Counted from the first letter of the stretch, positions 44,500-53,151 are shown. The stretch: DNA of 64,000 nt from Neisseria mucosa (GCA_003028315.1 CP028150.1:620001-684000), one strand, 5' to 3'. Numbers and translations are program-made. Notes: a model not told the origin generated them from the letters alone.

Positions 44500-44540
44500 A
44501 GTTGCTACTAGTGAATTACGAGTAACTTCAAAACCAGCGC

Positions 44541-44570
44541 GTAGGGTGTGTGCGGTACGCACGCACGCGG
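44541..44570 (-). repeat. REP-like palindrome
   Basis: GTAGGGTGTGTGCGGTACGC and then ACGCACGCGG is the reverse of the unit at 42471-42499, with inner GTGCGgtaCGCAC. It lies 160 bp before the RAYT gene. Confidence 0.7.
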
Positions 44571-44730
44571 TTGCTTGATTGACGGTTTGCCGTTTCAACT
44601 TTTAACTTCGTTGAAGCTAGCGCTTTCAGACGGCCTCCAATGTCGTCTGAAAGCGTCAAATTTAACAAAGTCAAAACCTTAAACAACAAACCGTTCCTTC
44701 TCCAACATCCAAACCACAAACAAAAATCCT

Positions 44731-45259
44731 ATGGCGCGTTATCGCAGAAACTTCATTGCCGGCGGCACATTCTTTTTCACTGTCAAACTCGTCAACCCGA
44801 AATCGCACCTGCTTGTCGAACATATCGGCTTCGCGTGCGGCTTATATGGATGTACAAAAACAATATCCCTTTGAAACCGTCGCCGTATGCGTACTGCCGA
44901 ACCACATTCACGCCATTTGGACGCTGCCGCCCGATGATGCGGATTATTCCCTGCGCTGGCGGCTGATTAAAACCAAATTCTCCGCACATTTCCCTCATGC
45001 CGAAAACCTGTCCGCCAGCAAACAGCGGCGGCACGAACGCGGTATTTGGCAACGGCGTTTTTACGAACACACCGTGCGCGACGAAATCGATTTGCAACGT
45101 TGCGCAGACTACATCTATTTCAATCCCGTCAAACATGGATTGTGCGGCAATGTCCGCGATTGGGCGTTTTCGTCGTTTCACCGTTATGTACGGGATGGGT
45201 GGCTGCCGTTAAATTGGGGCGGAAAAAAAGAAACGGCGGTAATGAGTTTTGGAGAGTGA
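44731..45259 (+). pseudogene. REP-associated tyrosine transposase (RAYT), frameshifted
   Basis: The first frame opens MARYRRNFIAGGTFFFTVKL (the usual RAYT start) and reads to about LLVEHIG near 44830. The downstream frame continues RAAYMDVQKQYPFETVAVCV with the HUH motif LPNHIHAIWTLP, the helix GIWQRRFYEHTVRDEIDLQR and the Tyr-bearing YIYFNPVKHGL, ending at 45257. One base is out of place between 44830 and 44845, so the enzyme is split. RAYTs mobilise REP palindromes; REP-like sequences lie on both sides. Confidence 0.85.
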
Positions 45260-45280
45260 ATGCTATAAAAACCTATCCAC

Positions 45281-45299
45281 CGCGTTCGGTACGCACGCA
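45281..45299 (+). repeat. REP-like palindrome, short form
   Basis: CGCGTTCGGTACGCACGCA resembles the reverse-oriented unit at 44541 and lies 22 bp after the RAYT stop. Confidence 0.55.
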
Positions 45300-45444
45300 A
45301 GTAGGATTTAAATCATCTGTAGGTCTAGGCACAAATAAGTCTGCACAATTTAAACTCAACAACAAAAACCAATATATACTATACATATATATAATTAACT
45401 ACTTTAAAGGCCTTCCGAAAACCAATTTTGAGTTTTCAGACAAC

Positions 45445-46525
45445 GGCGGATTCGCATTTGAAGTGCAACTTTCCATAACAGAAAAAGGCCAGTATGCGGT
45501 AGCATACGGCCTTTCCTGCAAGAAAGATTGCCATGAGCTACACACAACTGACCCAAGACGAACGATACCATATCCAATACCTGTCCCGCTACTGCACCAT
45601 CGCCGAAATCGCTAAACAACTTAACCGCCACAAAAGCACCATCAGCCGCGAAATCAAGCGGCACTGCATCCAAGGACAGCAATACAGCGCCGAAAAAGCA
45701 CAGAAGCAAAGCCGGCTGACCAAACAGCACCGGCGAAAACCCTATAAGCCCGATTCGCAGCTGGTTCAACACATCGACACCCTTATCCGCCGCAAACTCA
45801 GTCCCGAACAAGTATGCGCCTACCTGCATAAACACCACGGGATCACACTCCATCACAGCACCGTTTACCGCCACCTCCGCCAAGACAAAAGCAACGGCGG
45901 CACTTTGTGGCAACATCTCAGAATATGCAGCAAACCCTACCGCAAACGCTACGGCAGCACATGGACCAGAGGCAAAGTGCCCGACCGCGTCGGCATAGAA
46001 AACCGACCTGCTATCGTCGACCAGAAAACCCGCATCGGCGATTGGGAGGCCGACACCATCGTCGGCAAAAATCAGAAAAGCGCGTTATTGACCTTGGTCG
46101 AACGCGTTACCCGCTACACCATCATCTGCAAATTAAAGAACTTAAAAGCCGAAGACACTGCCCGGGCGGCCATTAGGGTATTAAAGGCATATAAAGCCAG
46201 AGTCCACACCATCACCATGGATAACGGCAAAGAGTTCTACCAACACACCAAAATAGCCAAAGCATTGAAGGCGAAAACCTATTTTTGCCGCCCTTACCAT
46301 TCTTGGGAGAAAGGGCTGAATGAGAACACCAACGGACTCATCCGGCAATATTTCCCCAAACAAACCGATTTCCGAAACATCAGCGATCGGGAGATACGCA
46401 GGGTTCAAGATGAGTTGAACCACCGGCCGAGAAAAACACTTGGCTACGAAACGCCAAGTGTTTTATTCTTAAATCTGTTCCAACCACCGGTACCCTAGTG
46501 TTGCACTTGAAATCCGAATCCAAGG
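45445..46525 (+). mobile_element. IS1655 (IS30 family), copy 3
   Basis: This 1081-bp element has the left flank TTTTCAGACAAC and right flank ACCTTTACT. AC may be a 2-bp target duplication, and the rejoined flank approximates a DUS arm, TTTTCAGAC-ACCTTT. Confidence 0.9.
45533..46498 (+). CDS. IS1655 transposase, intact
   Basis: This 321-residue IS30-family transposase is nearly identical to copy 2, with intact catalytic motifs (GDWEADTIVGKNQKSALLTL, TMDNGKEFYQHTKI, ELNHRPRKTLGYETPSV). Minor differences are KTYFCRPYHSW for ETYFCRPYHSW and PDSQLVQ for LDSQLVQ. No premature stop. Confidence 0.93.
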   Translation: MSYTQLTQDERYHIQYLSRYCTIAEIAKQLNRHKSTISREIKRHCIQGQQYSAEKAQKQSRLTKQHRRKPYKPDSQLVQHIDTLIRRKLSPEQVCAYLHKHHGITLHHSTVYRHLRQDKSNGGTLWQHLRICSKPYRKRYGSTWTRGKVPDRVGIENRPAIVDQKTRIGDWEADTIVGKNQKSALLTLVERVTRYTIICKLKNLKAEDTARAAIRVLKAYKARVHTITMDNGKEFYQHTKIAKALKAKTYFCRPYHSWEKGLNENTNGLIRQYFPKQTDFRNISDREIRRVQDELNHRPRKTLGYETPSVLFLNLFQPPVP

Positions 46526-46559
46526 ACCTTTACTAATTTTGGGCAGCGGATATAGTTGT

Positions 46560-47879
46560 TTAAGAGCTGATTTCCTCTAGCGTCCTGCCTTTCGTTTCTT
46601 CGCCTAAAGCCAAAATCACCAATACAATCAGCATCATCACGCTGGCGAACATTATGAATATATTGCCGAATCCGCCGCTGCCGCCGACCATTTTGGCGAC
46701 CACCATAGGCGCAAGGATGCCGCCGATGCGTCCGATTGCGCCCGCCCAGCCGGAGGCGAAGGCACGGAAGCGGAGGGGGTAGAGTTCGGGCGTGTAGGTG
46801 TATAAAACGCCCCATGCGCCGAGGTTGAAGAACGACATCAGGCTGCCCCATGCCATGACTTCGGCGGCGCTGCCGCTTTGCCCGAAAAACCACGCGCAGA
46901 CGGCGCAGGCGGCGAGAAAGCCCGCCAAAGTCGCTTTGCGCCCGATTTTTTCCACCAATGCCGCCGCCGCGATGTAGCCGGGTAGTTGCGCGACTATCAT
47001 CACCAGCACATATTCAAAGGTTTTGACCACCGTATTGCCTTGTTCGACCAAGAGTTTCGGCAGCCAAGTAAAAATGCCGTAATAGGAAAAGACGATGCCG
47101 AACCAGACCAGCCACAGCATCAGCGTGCGCCGTGCGAAAGGCTGTTGCCATAGTTGTTTGAAGCGGATGCGCTGTTTTCTCTGTTGCGGCGGTGCTATGG
47201 CTGTTGCGGCAGGTGTAATTCCCGCTTCATTTTCCAAGCGGCTGACCAGCCGGTGCGCTTCGTCCGTTTTGCCTTGCGAGAGCAGGTAGGGTACGGATTC
47301 GGGTAGGAATTTCAACACTATCGGGATATACAAAATCGGCAGCGCGCCGATTAAAAACGCGCTGTGCCAGCCGAATTTTGGGATAAAGAAATAGGAAGCG
47401 AGTGCGGCGGCAAGCCAGCCCAAGCCCCAAAAACTTTCCAGCAACACGATAAAGCGTCCGCGTACTTTCGGCGGGGCATATTCGCTGACCAAGGACACCG
47501 CGACAGGAAGCTGTCCACCCAGTCCTACGCCGACAAAGAAGCGGCAGGTAAGCAGTGTTGCAATGTCGGGAGCGAAGGCGCATAGGCCTGTCGCCGTGCT
47601 GTACACTGCCATCGTCCCCGCAAAAACGGTTTTCCTGCCGAAGCGATCTGCCAGCCAGCCGCTCGCTACCGCCCCCAGTGCCATGCCGATAAAGGCGATG
47701 CTGACTATCCAGCCCAGTTGCGTTGGCTGCAAACCCCATTCTTTGCCCAATGCGGGCAATATAAACGACATGATGCCGGTATCCATTGCGTCAAACAGCC
47801 AGCCTATACCGACCAATACCAGTAATTTGTAGTGGAACCTGCCCGGCGGTAATGCTTGCAGGCGGGAAAGAATGTCCAT
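46560..47879 (-). CDS. MFS transporter, NiaP-like
   Basis: The 439-residue protein has twelve predicted membrane helices and MFS signature loops (GWLADRFGRKTVFAG after helix 2; PPKVRGRFIVLLESFWGLGW after helix 4). The start GIGWLFDAMDTGIMSFILPAL and VGVGLGGQLPVAVSLVSEYA strongly resemble the niacin transporter NiaP of Bacillus and relatives, so uptake of nicotinate or a related aromatic acid is likely. A large charged loop separates the halves (about 205-250). IS1655 copy 3 lies just after its stop. Confidence 0.85.
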   Translation of the reverse strand: MDILSRLQALPPGRFHYKLLVLVGIGWLFDAMDTGIMSFILPALGKEWGLQPTQLGWIVSIAFIGMALGAVASGWLADRFGRKTVFAGTMAVYSTATGLCAFAPDIATLLTCRFFVGVGLGGQLPVAVSLVSEYAPPKVRGRFIVLLESFWGLGWLAAALASYFFIPKFGWHSAFLIGALPILYIPIVLKFLPESVPYLLSQGKTDEAHRLVSRLENEAGITPAATAIAPPQQRKQRIRFKQLWQQPFARRTLMLWLVWFGIVFSYYGIFTWLPKLLVEQGNTVVKTFEYVLVMIVAQLPGYIAAAALVEKIGRKATLAGFLAACAVCAWFFGQSGSAAEVMAWGSLMSFFNLGAWGVLYTYTPELYPLRFRAFASGWAGAIGRIGGILAPMVVAKMVGGSGGFGNIFIMFASVMMLIVLVILALGEETKGRTLEEISS

Positions 47880-47958
47880 CTTGATTCTCCTTTGGGGTTT
47901 TTAGGAAACATATATAGCAGATTTACTTGGTTTTTGATACGGTACCTGCCGGCGGCCG

Positions 47959-48060
47959 TCATTCCTGCATAGAAGGGAATCCGTCGGAAACTTTGAGCAA
48001 CAGATGTTTGAAAAACGGTTGCCGAAATTCAAAAGTGGATTCCCGCCCGTGCAGGAATGA
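47959..48060. repeat. Neisserial inverted-repeat unit
   Basis: TCATTCCTGC...GGGAATCC (47959-47982) and GGATTCCC...GCAGGAATGA (48037-48060) are inverted to each other, as in the dRS3/RS-type repeats found between Neisseria genes. It fills much of the gene-free stretch 47880-48163; nothing else is seen there. Confidence 0.65.
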
Positions 48061-48163
48061 AGGCATGGATGCTTTTGATTTGGACTTACAGTAGAGTTTT
48101 TGCGAAATTGGGTGTTACCGGAAAGCAGACCTGGTGCTTGAGCGTGTACTGAAAATGGTTTGG

Positions 48164-48216
48164 GGTCGTCTGAAAACGATTGGGCAAAATCCAATATGTC
48201 CGTTTTCAGACGACCT
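48164..48216. terminator. DUS inverted pair downstream of the ABC ATPase
   Basis: GGTCGTCTGAAAACG is mirrored by CGTTTTCAGACGACC, followed by T5. Confidence 0.82.
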
Positions 48217-48220
48217 TTTT

Positions 48221-49081
48221 CTAATTTTCTTTTCTTTCTTCTTTTGCCCAGTGTTCCCTTACCCGCGCTTTGCCGTCCGCATCCAAACGGCGATAAAGAT
48301 TGATGACTTCGTCAGCAGAGGCGGTGTTTTCCGGCTGTGCCGCGCCGAACAGGGAGCGCACATAATCATCCGCCGGATGGTTTTGAATATCCTGCGGCGT
48401 ATCGACCTGCACCAGCCTGCCTTGGTGCATCACGCCGATGCGGCAGGCGAGTTTGGCGGCTTCGCTCATGTCGTGGGTAACGAAAACGATGGTGGTGCCG
48501 AGTTTTTTGTGTATCAGGGAAACCGTTTCCTGAAGGGAAGCGCGGGCGAGCGGGTCGAGGGCGGAAAAGGGTTCGTCCATCAGCAGGATGTCGGGTTTGG
48601 CGGCGATGGCGCGCAGGATACCGATGCGCTGCTGTTCGCCGCCGGAGAGTTCGTGCGGATAGCGGTTTAGGTAGGTTTCGGGCGGCATACCGACCAGCTC
48701 GAGCAGTTCGTTCACTCGCGATGTGCGCTTCGGTTTGTCCCAGCCCAAAATATCGGGCATCAATTCGATGTTCTGCCGCACGGTCATGGTGGGGAACAGG
48801 GCGATTTGTTGCAGCACATAGCCGATGCGGTGGCGTAGCCCTCGGATGTCGTAATCTTTGATACGTCTGCCGTTGAAATAAACATCGCCGTCGGTCGGCT
48901 CGGTCAATGCATTAATCATGCGCAGCGTAGTGGATTTGCCGCTGCCACTGCCGCCCACCAACACGAAAAACTCGCCTTGGTAAATGGTCAGGTTCAGTTC
49001 GTTCACGGCGGTGTGGCTGTCGTAGCGTTTGCTGACGTTTTTGAATTCGATTAAGGGGGTGTTGTGTTCAGGCTGCATCAT
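48221..49081 (-). CDS. Osmoprotectant-type ABC transporter ATP-binding protein (OpuCA-like)
   Basis: The 286-residue protein has Walker A VGGSGSGKSTTLRMI, Q-loop GYVLQQIALFPTMTV, signature ELSGGEQQRIGILRA, Walker B ILLMDEPFSALDPLA and H-loop FVTHDMSEA. It is typical of glycine-betaine/choline/carnitine importers, without the tandem CBS domains of full ProV/OpuCA. ATG 49081 has AAGGA five to six bases upstream. It overlaps the end of an NmrA-like gene by 14 bp. The matching permease/binding protein is only a remnant at 50993-51126, although an intact paralogue lies at 60279. Confidence 0.88.
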   Translation of the reverse strand: MMQPEHNTPLIEFKNVSKRYDSHTAVNELNLTIYQGEFFVLVGGSGSGKSTTLRMINALTEPTDGDVYFNGRRIKDYDIRGLRHRIGYVLQQIALFPTMTVRQNIELMPDILGWDKPKRTSRVNELLELVGMPPETYLNRYPHELSGGEQQRIGILRAIAAKPDILLMDEPFSALDPLARASLQETVSLIHKKLGTTIVFVTHDMSEAAKLACRIGVMHQGRLVQVDTPQDIQNHPADDYVRSLFGAAQPENTASADEVINLYRRLDADGKARVREHWAKEERKEN

Positions 49082-49931
49082 AAATATCCTTTGCAACTTC
49101 GACAAAGCGGCGCGGCTCACGTTCCAAAAACTTTGGCAGGTCGTCTGAAACGGCGGCAAGTTCGCCTTTAGTAATGGCGGTGTAGGTGGAAACCCACGCT
49201 TCAATCTGCCAATCGGGCGTGTCAGGGTACGCAGCTTTGCGGCTGGCGAAGGCTTCTTCCACGGTTTCGTTGTGGTAGCGGTGCGGTTTACCGGTGATTT
49301 TGGTTAGGACGGCGGCTATTTCAGCGAAGCTTAATGATTGGGAACCTGTCAGCGTGTAGGTTTGATTATCGTGGCGGTGGTTGCCGCATGCGATGTCGGC
49401 GATGACGTTTGCCGCCGCTTGGGCAACATCGCGCTGCGAAACGCAGGCAACGCGCCCATCGTCGGCAGGGCCTGCGATGATGCCGTCTGCGTTGGCAATC
49501 GTTGCCATCATCTCGCTGTAAAAATTGTCGCGCAGAAAGGTGTAACGCATATTTGTTTGCCGGATCGCATTTTCGGTAACCGCATGGGTGCGCGCCAGCG
49601 TGAAGGTGCTGTCCAACGCCGCCTGTGCAAAAGAGAGATAGACAATGTGTTTCACGCCCGCTTCCGAAGCAACCTGCACCAAAGTCAAATGCTCCTGCTC
49701 GCGCGTCGGGCTCTCGGCGGCGGACACCATAAACAGCACGTCCACCCCGTTTAACGCCTGTTTGGCAAGCTCCAAATCACCATAGGCAAACCGCCGCGCC
49801 TCGCAGTTCGGCAGGTCGGGTGCTTTGGCGGGGTTGCGCAGCGGCAGGATAAGCGGCAGACCGCGTGTGTTCAGATGACGGGCGACCATGCCGCCGATGT
49901 TGCCGCTGGCGCCGGTGATGGCTAGATTCAT
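49068..49931 (-). CDS. NmrA-like NAD(P)-binding oxidoreductase
   Basis: The 287-residue protein has an N-terminal Rossmann motif LAITGASGNIGGMVARHL, a central VDVLFMVSAAES and KHIVYLSFAQAAL, and YTFLRDNFYSEMM, the pattern of NmrA/quinone-reductase-2-like short-chain family members. Start ATG 49931 follows AAGGAAAACAAC; an in-frame ATG at 49991 is upstream of the Rossmann start and less likely. It is preceded by a quinone oxidoreductase pseudogene and an Eikenella-type uptake sequence. Confidence 0.85.
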   Translation of the reverse strand: MNLAITGASGNIGGMVARHLNTRGLPLILPLRNPAKAPDLPNCEARRFAYGDLELAKQALNGVDVLFMVSAAESPTREQEHLTLVQVASEAGVKHIVYLSFAQAALDSTFTLARTHAVTENAIRQTNMRYTFLRDNFYSEMMATIANADGIIAGPADDGRVACVSQRDVAQAAANVIADIACGNHRHDNQTYTLTGSQSLSFAEIAAVLTKITGKPHRYHNETVEEAFASRKAAYPDTPDWQIEAWVSTYTAITKGELAAVSDDLPKFLEREPRRFVEVAKDIYDAA

Positions 49932-50016
49932 GTTGTTTTCCTTATGCGTTTTCAAAAGGGATGGCTTTGCCGTTTGCAGGGTTTCTGTCAAACCATGTGC
50001 AGGCTGCTTTTTGGGT

Positions 50017-50028
50017 TTCAGGTAGCCT
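50017..50028 (-). repeat. Eikenella-dialect uptake sequence
   Basis: TTCAGGTAGCCT (reverse of AGGCTACCTGAA) lies at the stop of the oxidoreductase pseudogene, preceded by GTGCAGGCTGCTTTTT. It is foreign to the local dialect. Confidence 0.7.
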
Positions 50029-50980
50029 TATTCGTTCACCACCACCACTTTCCCAAATCCGTCCGCGCTTTGCAAAAAACGGTGGGCTTCGGGAACTTGT
50101 TCCAATGTAAACACGCGTTCAATTAAGATTTTCACATTAAACTGCCGGATATAGTCAAACATCGCATCCAGCTTGGCTTGCGACACATTGTCCGAATAAA
50201 AGGCGGTGAGATAGCTGTTGTTTTTGAGTTCGATAATCGGATCAAAATCGTTCACGTACCATATGTTACCAAGCTGCCCTGTATTGCAGACGATGCCGTG
50301 TTCGTTGATGTGGGAGAAAGAATCACGCAAAGTTGCCGGCCCTACCAATTCCAGAATTTTGTCGTAGCTTTGGTCGGTTTGCAGTTTGCCGTCGGCTTCA
50401 GTAATCACTTCGTCAAATCCGACCGCTTGCAAACGGGTAGCTTTGGCAGGATTACGCGTTGAACCGTGCAGTACGATATGCGGAAACCGTGCTTTAAGCA
50501 GCTGTGCAAAGGCTACGCCCACGCCGCTGCCTGCACCACGCACCAGCCGCGATCTTGCGGCGCAATGCGAAGCTGCCGCAATGAGCCGAATGCGGTGTAG
50601 TAGGCCTCGGGAATTGCGGCAAGGGTTGTCCAATCCAAATCGGTATGAACGGGGTAAATTTGCTCGTTGGGCAGCAACACATATTCGGCGTAGCTGCCGT
50701 CAAAGGCGCGCCCCATTTCGCCCATAATAGAGACGACCTTTTGTCCGACCGCCAGCGCGGGCGTGGAACTTTGCGCCACTTCGCCTACACATTCAATGCC
50801 CAAAATGCGCGGAAATTGGACAGACGGCGATTTGCCTTCGCGTGTGAAAATCTCGGAATGGTTGATGCCGAAGCCTTTGATTTTCACCAGTGACCAACTA
50901 TCTTTGACATTGGGCGTCGGCACGTCTTGATAAATCAGTTGCTCTGGACCGCCAGCTTGGTAGATTTTTATGGCTTTCAT
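50028..50980 (-). pseudogene. Zinc-type alcohol dehydrogenase / quinone oxidoreductase, frameshifted
   Basis: The N-terminal frame (from ATG 50980) reads MKAIKIYQAGGPEQLIYQDV ... GINHSEIFTREGKSP and the catalytic-domain pattern to about 50550. It then runs out of frame (GWCVVQAAAWA) and stops at 50513. The other frame supplies LVRGAGSGVGVAFAQLLKAR, the nucleotide-binding loop, and continues to VFTLEQVPEAHRFLQSADGF at 50028. One base is lost or gained near 50550. Together they make a normal-length enzyme of about 317 residues. Confidence 0.85.
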
Positions 50981-50992
50981 CTTATCTCTTTC

Positions 50993-51126
50993 CTAACGAC
51001 TGTTTTTCTCCAAATAATCCCGCACCACGCTTTCTGCGCTTTCGTCTTGTACTTTTACGCGGTAGTTTATTTCGCTCATTCGACAAGTAGGGCAGTGGCG
51101 GCAAGCACGGATAGTTTGGATTTCAT
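50993..51126 (-). pseudogene. Osmoprotectant-binding protein, internal-deletion remnant
   Basis: On the minus strand ATG 51126 opens a signal peptide, MKSKLSVLAATALLV, and within a few codons a second frame gives MSEINYRVKVQDESAESVVR and DYLEKNSR-stop. That tail matches the C-terminus of the intact OpuBC-like protein at 60279 (MNYRVKVGGEKPADVARDYL). The start and end of a binding-protein gene are thus joined with the middle removed. It explains why the ABC ATPase at 48221 lacks a local partner. Confidence 0.72.
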
Positions 51127-51307
51127 GGGTGTTTTTTAAATTGGGGGAAAGAGGTATTTTAGGAATATCATACGGTTACAGCAAGCGGCGGGGTGCGGCA
51201 AGCGTAGATTGGATCGAGACCCTGCAAAACCGTTTAATCTATCTAAAACGTTGGGTTTATCAACCCAATCTACCTACTTAGACAATAAAATTACCCAAGT
51301 CGCCATC

Positions 51308-51413
51308 AGATTTAGCTGTAAAGGTCGTCTCAAAGGCAGAAAAAGCAGTCCGAAACTTCATTTTGAAGGTGCGGACTGCTTTTGTTTGGACTCGGCTAAG
51401 GCCGCCCCTTTAG
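51308..51413 (+). repeat. Direct repeat bracketing fic, left copy
   Basis: It contains a degenerate DUS (GGTCGTCTCAAA), a hairpin AAGCAGTCCG...CGGACTGCTTTT and TTTGGACTCGGCTAAGG. It matches the copy at 53027-53120 with few differences. The hairpin may also terminate fic. Confidence 0.75.
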
Positions 51414-51425
51414 GCGGCTGCCAAA

Positions 51426-52838
51426 CTATTTTCTCTCCAATCTTTCCAATAAATCCTGCGGAGCAACATATTCTAAAGCATTCCCTGATTTGAATGGTAC
51501 TAGGAATCTATATTCTCCAAGTTTGCTTAAATCGCTGCGGGCAGTATTTAAAGAAATACCGTATTGGTTTGCAATCTCTTGTGCAGTAAAGATTTTTCCG
51601 CTTTCTTCCACCGCTTTTTGCAGGATGCCGATTTGCCGCTGGTTCAACTTTCCTATCTTTTCGATATACTGGGCAATTGCTGCTTTGAATTCCTGCTGGT
51701 GTTTTTGTTTGTCGGAAATATAGTTTTCCAAATCGGTAACTGCCCGCTTGATAATGTCGCATTGGTAATAGATAAAATAGGTTAAATCCAAATCGTCGGT
51801 TTCTGCATGCAGATAGGATTTGGCGTATTGGGCAGGGGCGTTTTTCAGCAGGCGGCTGATGGATATGTATTCAAACAGCCAGTAGCCGTTTTTGAGCATA
51901 AACCAATAGAACAAAGCCCGCGCCGTCCGCCCATTGCCGTCGCCGAACGGGTGGATATAGCCGATGAGGAAATGCAGAATAATTGCTTGGACAACTGGAT
52001 GAATAAACGGATTTTCTGAGCCGTCATAAGTGTTGTTGGCAAACGTGCATACCGCTTCCATCAGCGTATGAACCTGCCCGTGCGGCGGCGGTTGGTACAG
52101 GCTGTTGCCGTCGTTATCGGCGATAAAGATTTCGTCGTCCCGCCTGAATTGCCCAGGCTCGGCCTTGTTTTCAATGGCGTTACTGGTGGCAATGCGGTGT
52201 AAATCCAAAATCATTTCAACGCTCAACGGCGTATTTTTCAATTCAACCGCTTTTTTCATTAGGTGATAGTTGTTCACTATCATGATTTCGTCTTTGGTTT
52301 TGGGCTTGCGCTGCGATTTGAGCATATCCTTGGCCACTTTGCGCGTGGTGGCAGCACCTTCCAATTGAGCGGATGTAATCGCTTCTTCCATAATCAGGGA
52401 TTTGAGCAGGAACCTATTTTGCTCGCTTCTGCCGAAGCCGCCCAGACTGGACGTGCCGATAGTGTTGCCGCAGCTTTTGTCAATCAAATGAAGCCGTGCC
52501 TGCAAGGAGTCGGGAATGCAGAACCAAAACCGATGCCTGAACGGAAAATCAATCGGTTTTTGGATTTTCATGCGGCTCTCCTTGACGGCGCGCCATTTCA
52601 TTCGTGTGTCCTCCGTATGAATTCGGCGGAATTTGTCCCAATGCAGGTAGGTTCCGTTTTCATCGGTTACGGAGAATTCAGAATAATCTTTGATTTCAGT
52701 AAGAAAATTTGAAATATCCATGTCGGGATTGTCAGTGGCGGAGTGAAACAACTCGGCAGTTTGCACCATCTTTTCGGTAAGATGCTGTACATACTCCTGC
52801 TGCAACAGGGCAAATTCCGGAGGTCTGGAGATTTTCAT
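51426..52838 (-). CDS. Fic-domain protein (AMPylator-type) with winged helix
   Basis: The 470-residue protein has the Fic active site HPFGDGNGRTARALFYW (catalytic His at about 310) and the inhibitory motif ITSAQLEGAATTR, an S/TxxxE-G helix that blocks ATP, as in self-inhibited class II Fic proteins. The C-terminus (about 395-470: LNQRQIGILQKAVEE, FTAQEIANQYGISLNTARSD) is a winged helix-turn-helix. Fic proteins transfer AMP to target proteins; the target here is unknown. ATG 52838 is chosen by family start; no strong ribosome site is visible. Confidence 0.9.
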   Translation of the reverse strand: MKISRPPEFALLQQEYVQHLTEKMVQTAELFHSATDNPDMDISNFLTEIKDYSEFSVTDENGTYLHWDKFRRIHTEDTRMKWRAVKESRMKIQKPIDFPFRHRFWFCIPDSLQARLHLIDKSCGNTIGTSSLGGFGRSEQNRFLLKSLIMEEAITSAQLEGAATTRKVAKDMLKSQRKPKTKDEIMIVNNYHLMKKAVELKNTPLSVEMILDLHRIATSNAIENKAEPGQFRRDDEIFIADNDGNSLYQPPPHGQVHTLMEAVCTFANNTYDGSENPFIHPVVQAIILHFLIGYIHPFGDGNGRTARALFYWFMLKNGYWLFEYISISRLLKNAPAQYAKSYLHAETDDLDLTYFIYYQCDIIKRAVTDLENYISDKQKHQQEFKAAIAQYIEKIGKLNQRQIGILQKAVEESGKIFTAQEIANQYGISLNTARSDLSKLGEYRFLVPFKSGNALEYVAPQDLLERLERK

Positions 52839-53026
52839 GATAAATACCAAAATCGCGCAATTTTTTATAATTGAGTTATTTTAGTCAAATTTTAGAGAGG
52901 TGAAAAGTATTAAAATGAAAATTGGTAAGTAAGCATAGTCTTTATAAATAGAGGAGGGTAGTATCTACCATCTTGAAAAAAACAACTGGTTCAAGCAGTA
53001 TTTATTGTTTTCAGACGGCCTTTTTT
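52839..53026. other. Gene-free AT-rich stretch upstream of fic
   Basis: The stretch probably contains the fic promoter (minus strand). An AG-type uptake sequence TTCAGACGGCCT lies near 53010. Nothing else is recognised. Confidence 0.4.
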
Positions 53027-53120
53027 AGATTAGCTGTAAAGGTCGTCTGAAAAGCAAAAAGCAGTCCGCAACTTCATTTTGAAGGTACGGACTGCTTTTG
53101 TTTGGACTCGGTTAAGGTCG
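53027..53120 (+). repeat. Direct repeat bracketing fic, right copy
   Basis: It contains an intact DUS (GGTCGTCTGAAA), a hairpin AAAGCAGTCCGCA...GTACGGACTGCTTT and TTTGGACTCGGTTAAGG. It probably serves as terminator of the gene at 53152. Confidence 0.75.
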
Positions 53121-53151
53121 TACTTTGAGGATGCCTTGCATCTACAACCGT

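Larger units (their letters stand above)
43331..44505 (+). mobile_element. IS110-family (Piv/irg-like) insertion sequence
   Basis: The element runs from TGTATATCGGAAC to somewhere near 44505, past a hairpin at 44471-44499. Typically for IS110 there are no terminal inverted repeats, so the right boundary is approximate. It lies between REP-like repeats. Confidence 0.75.
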
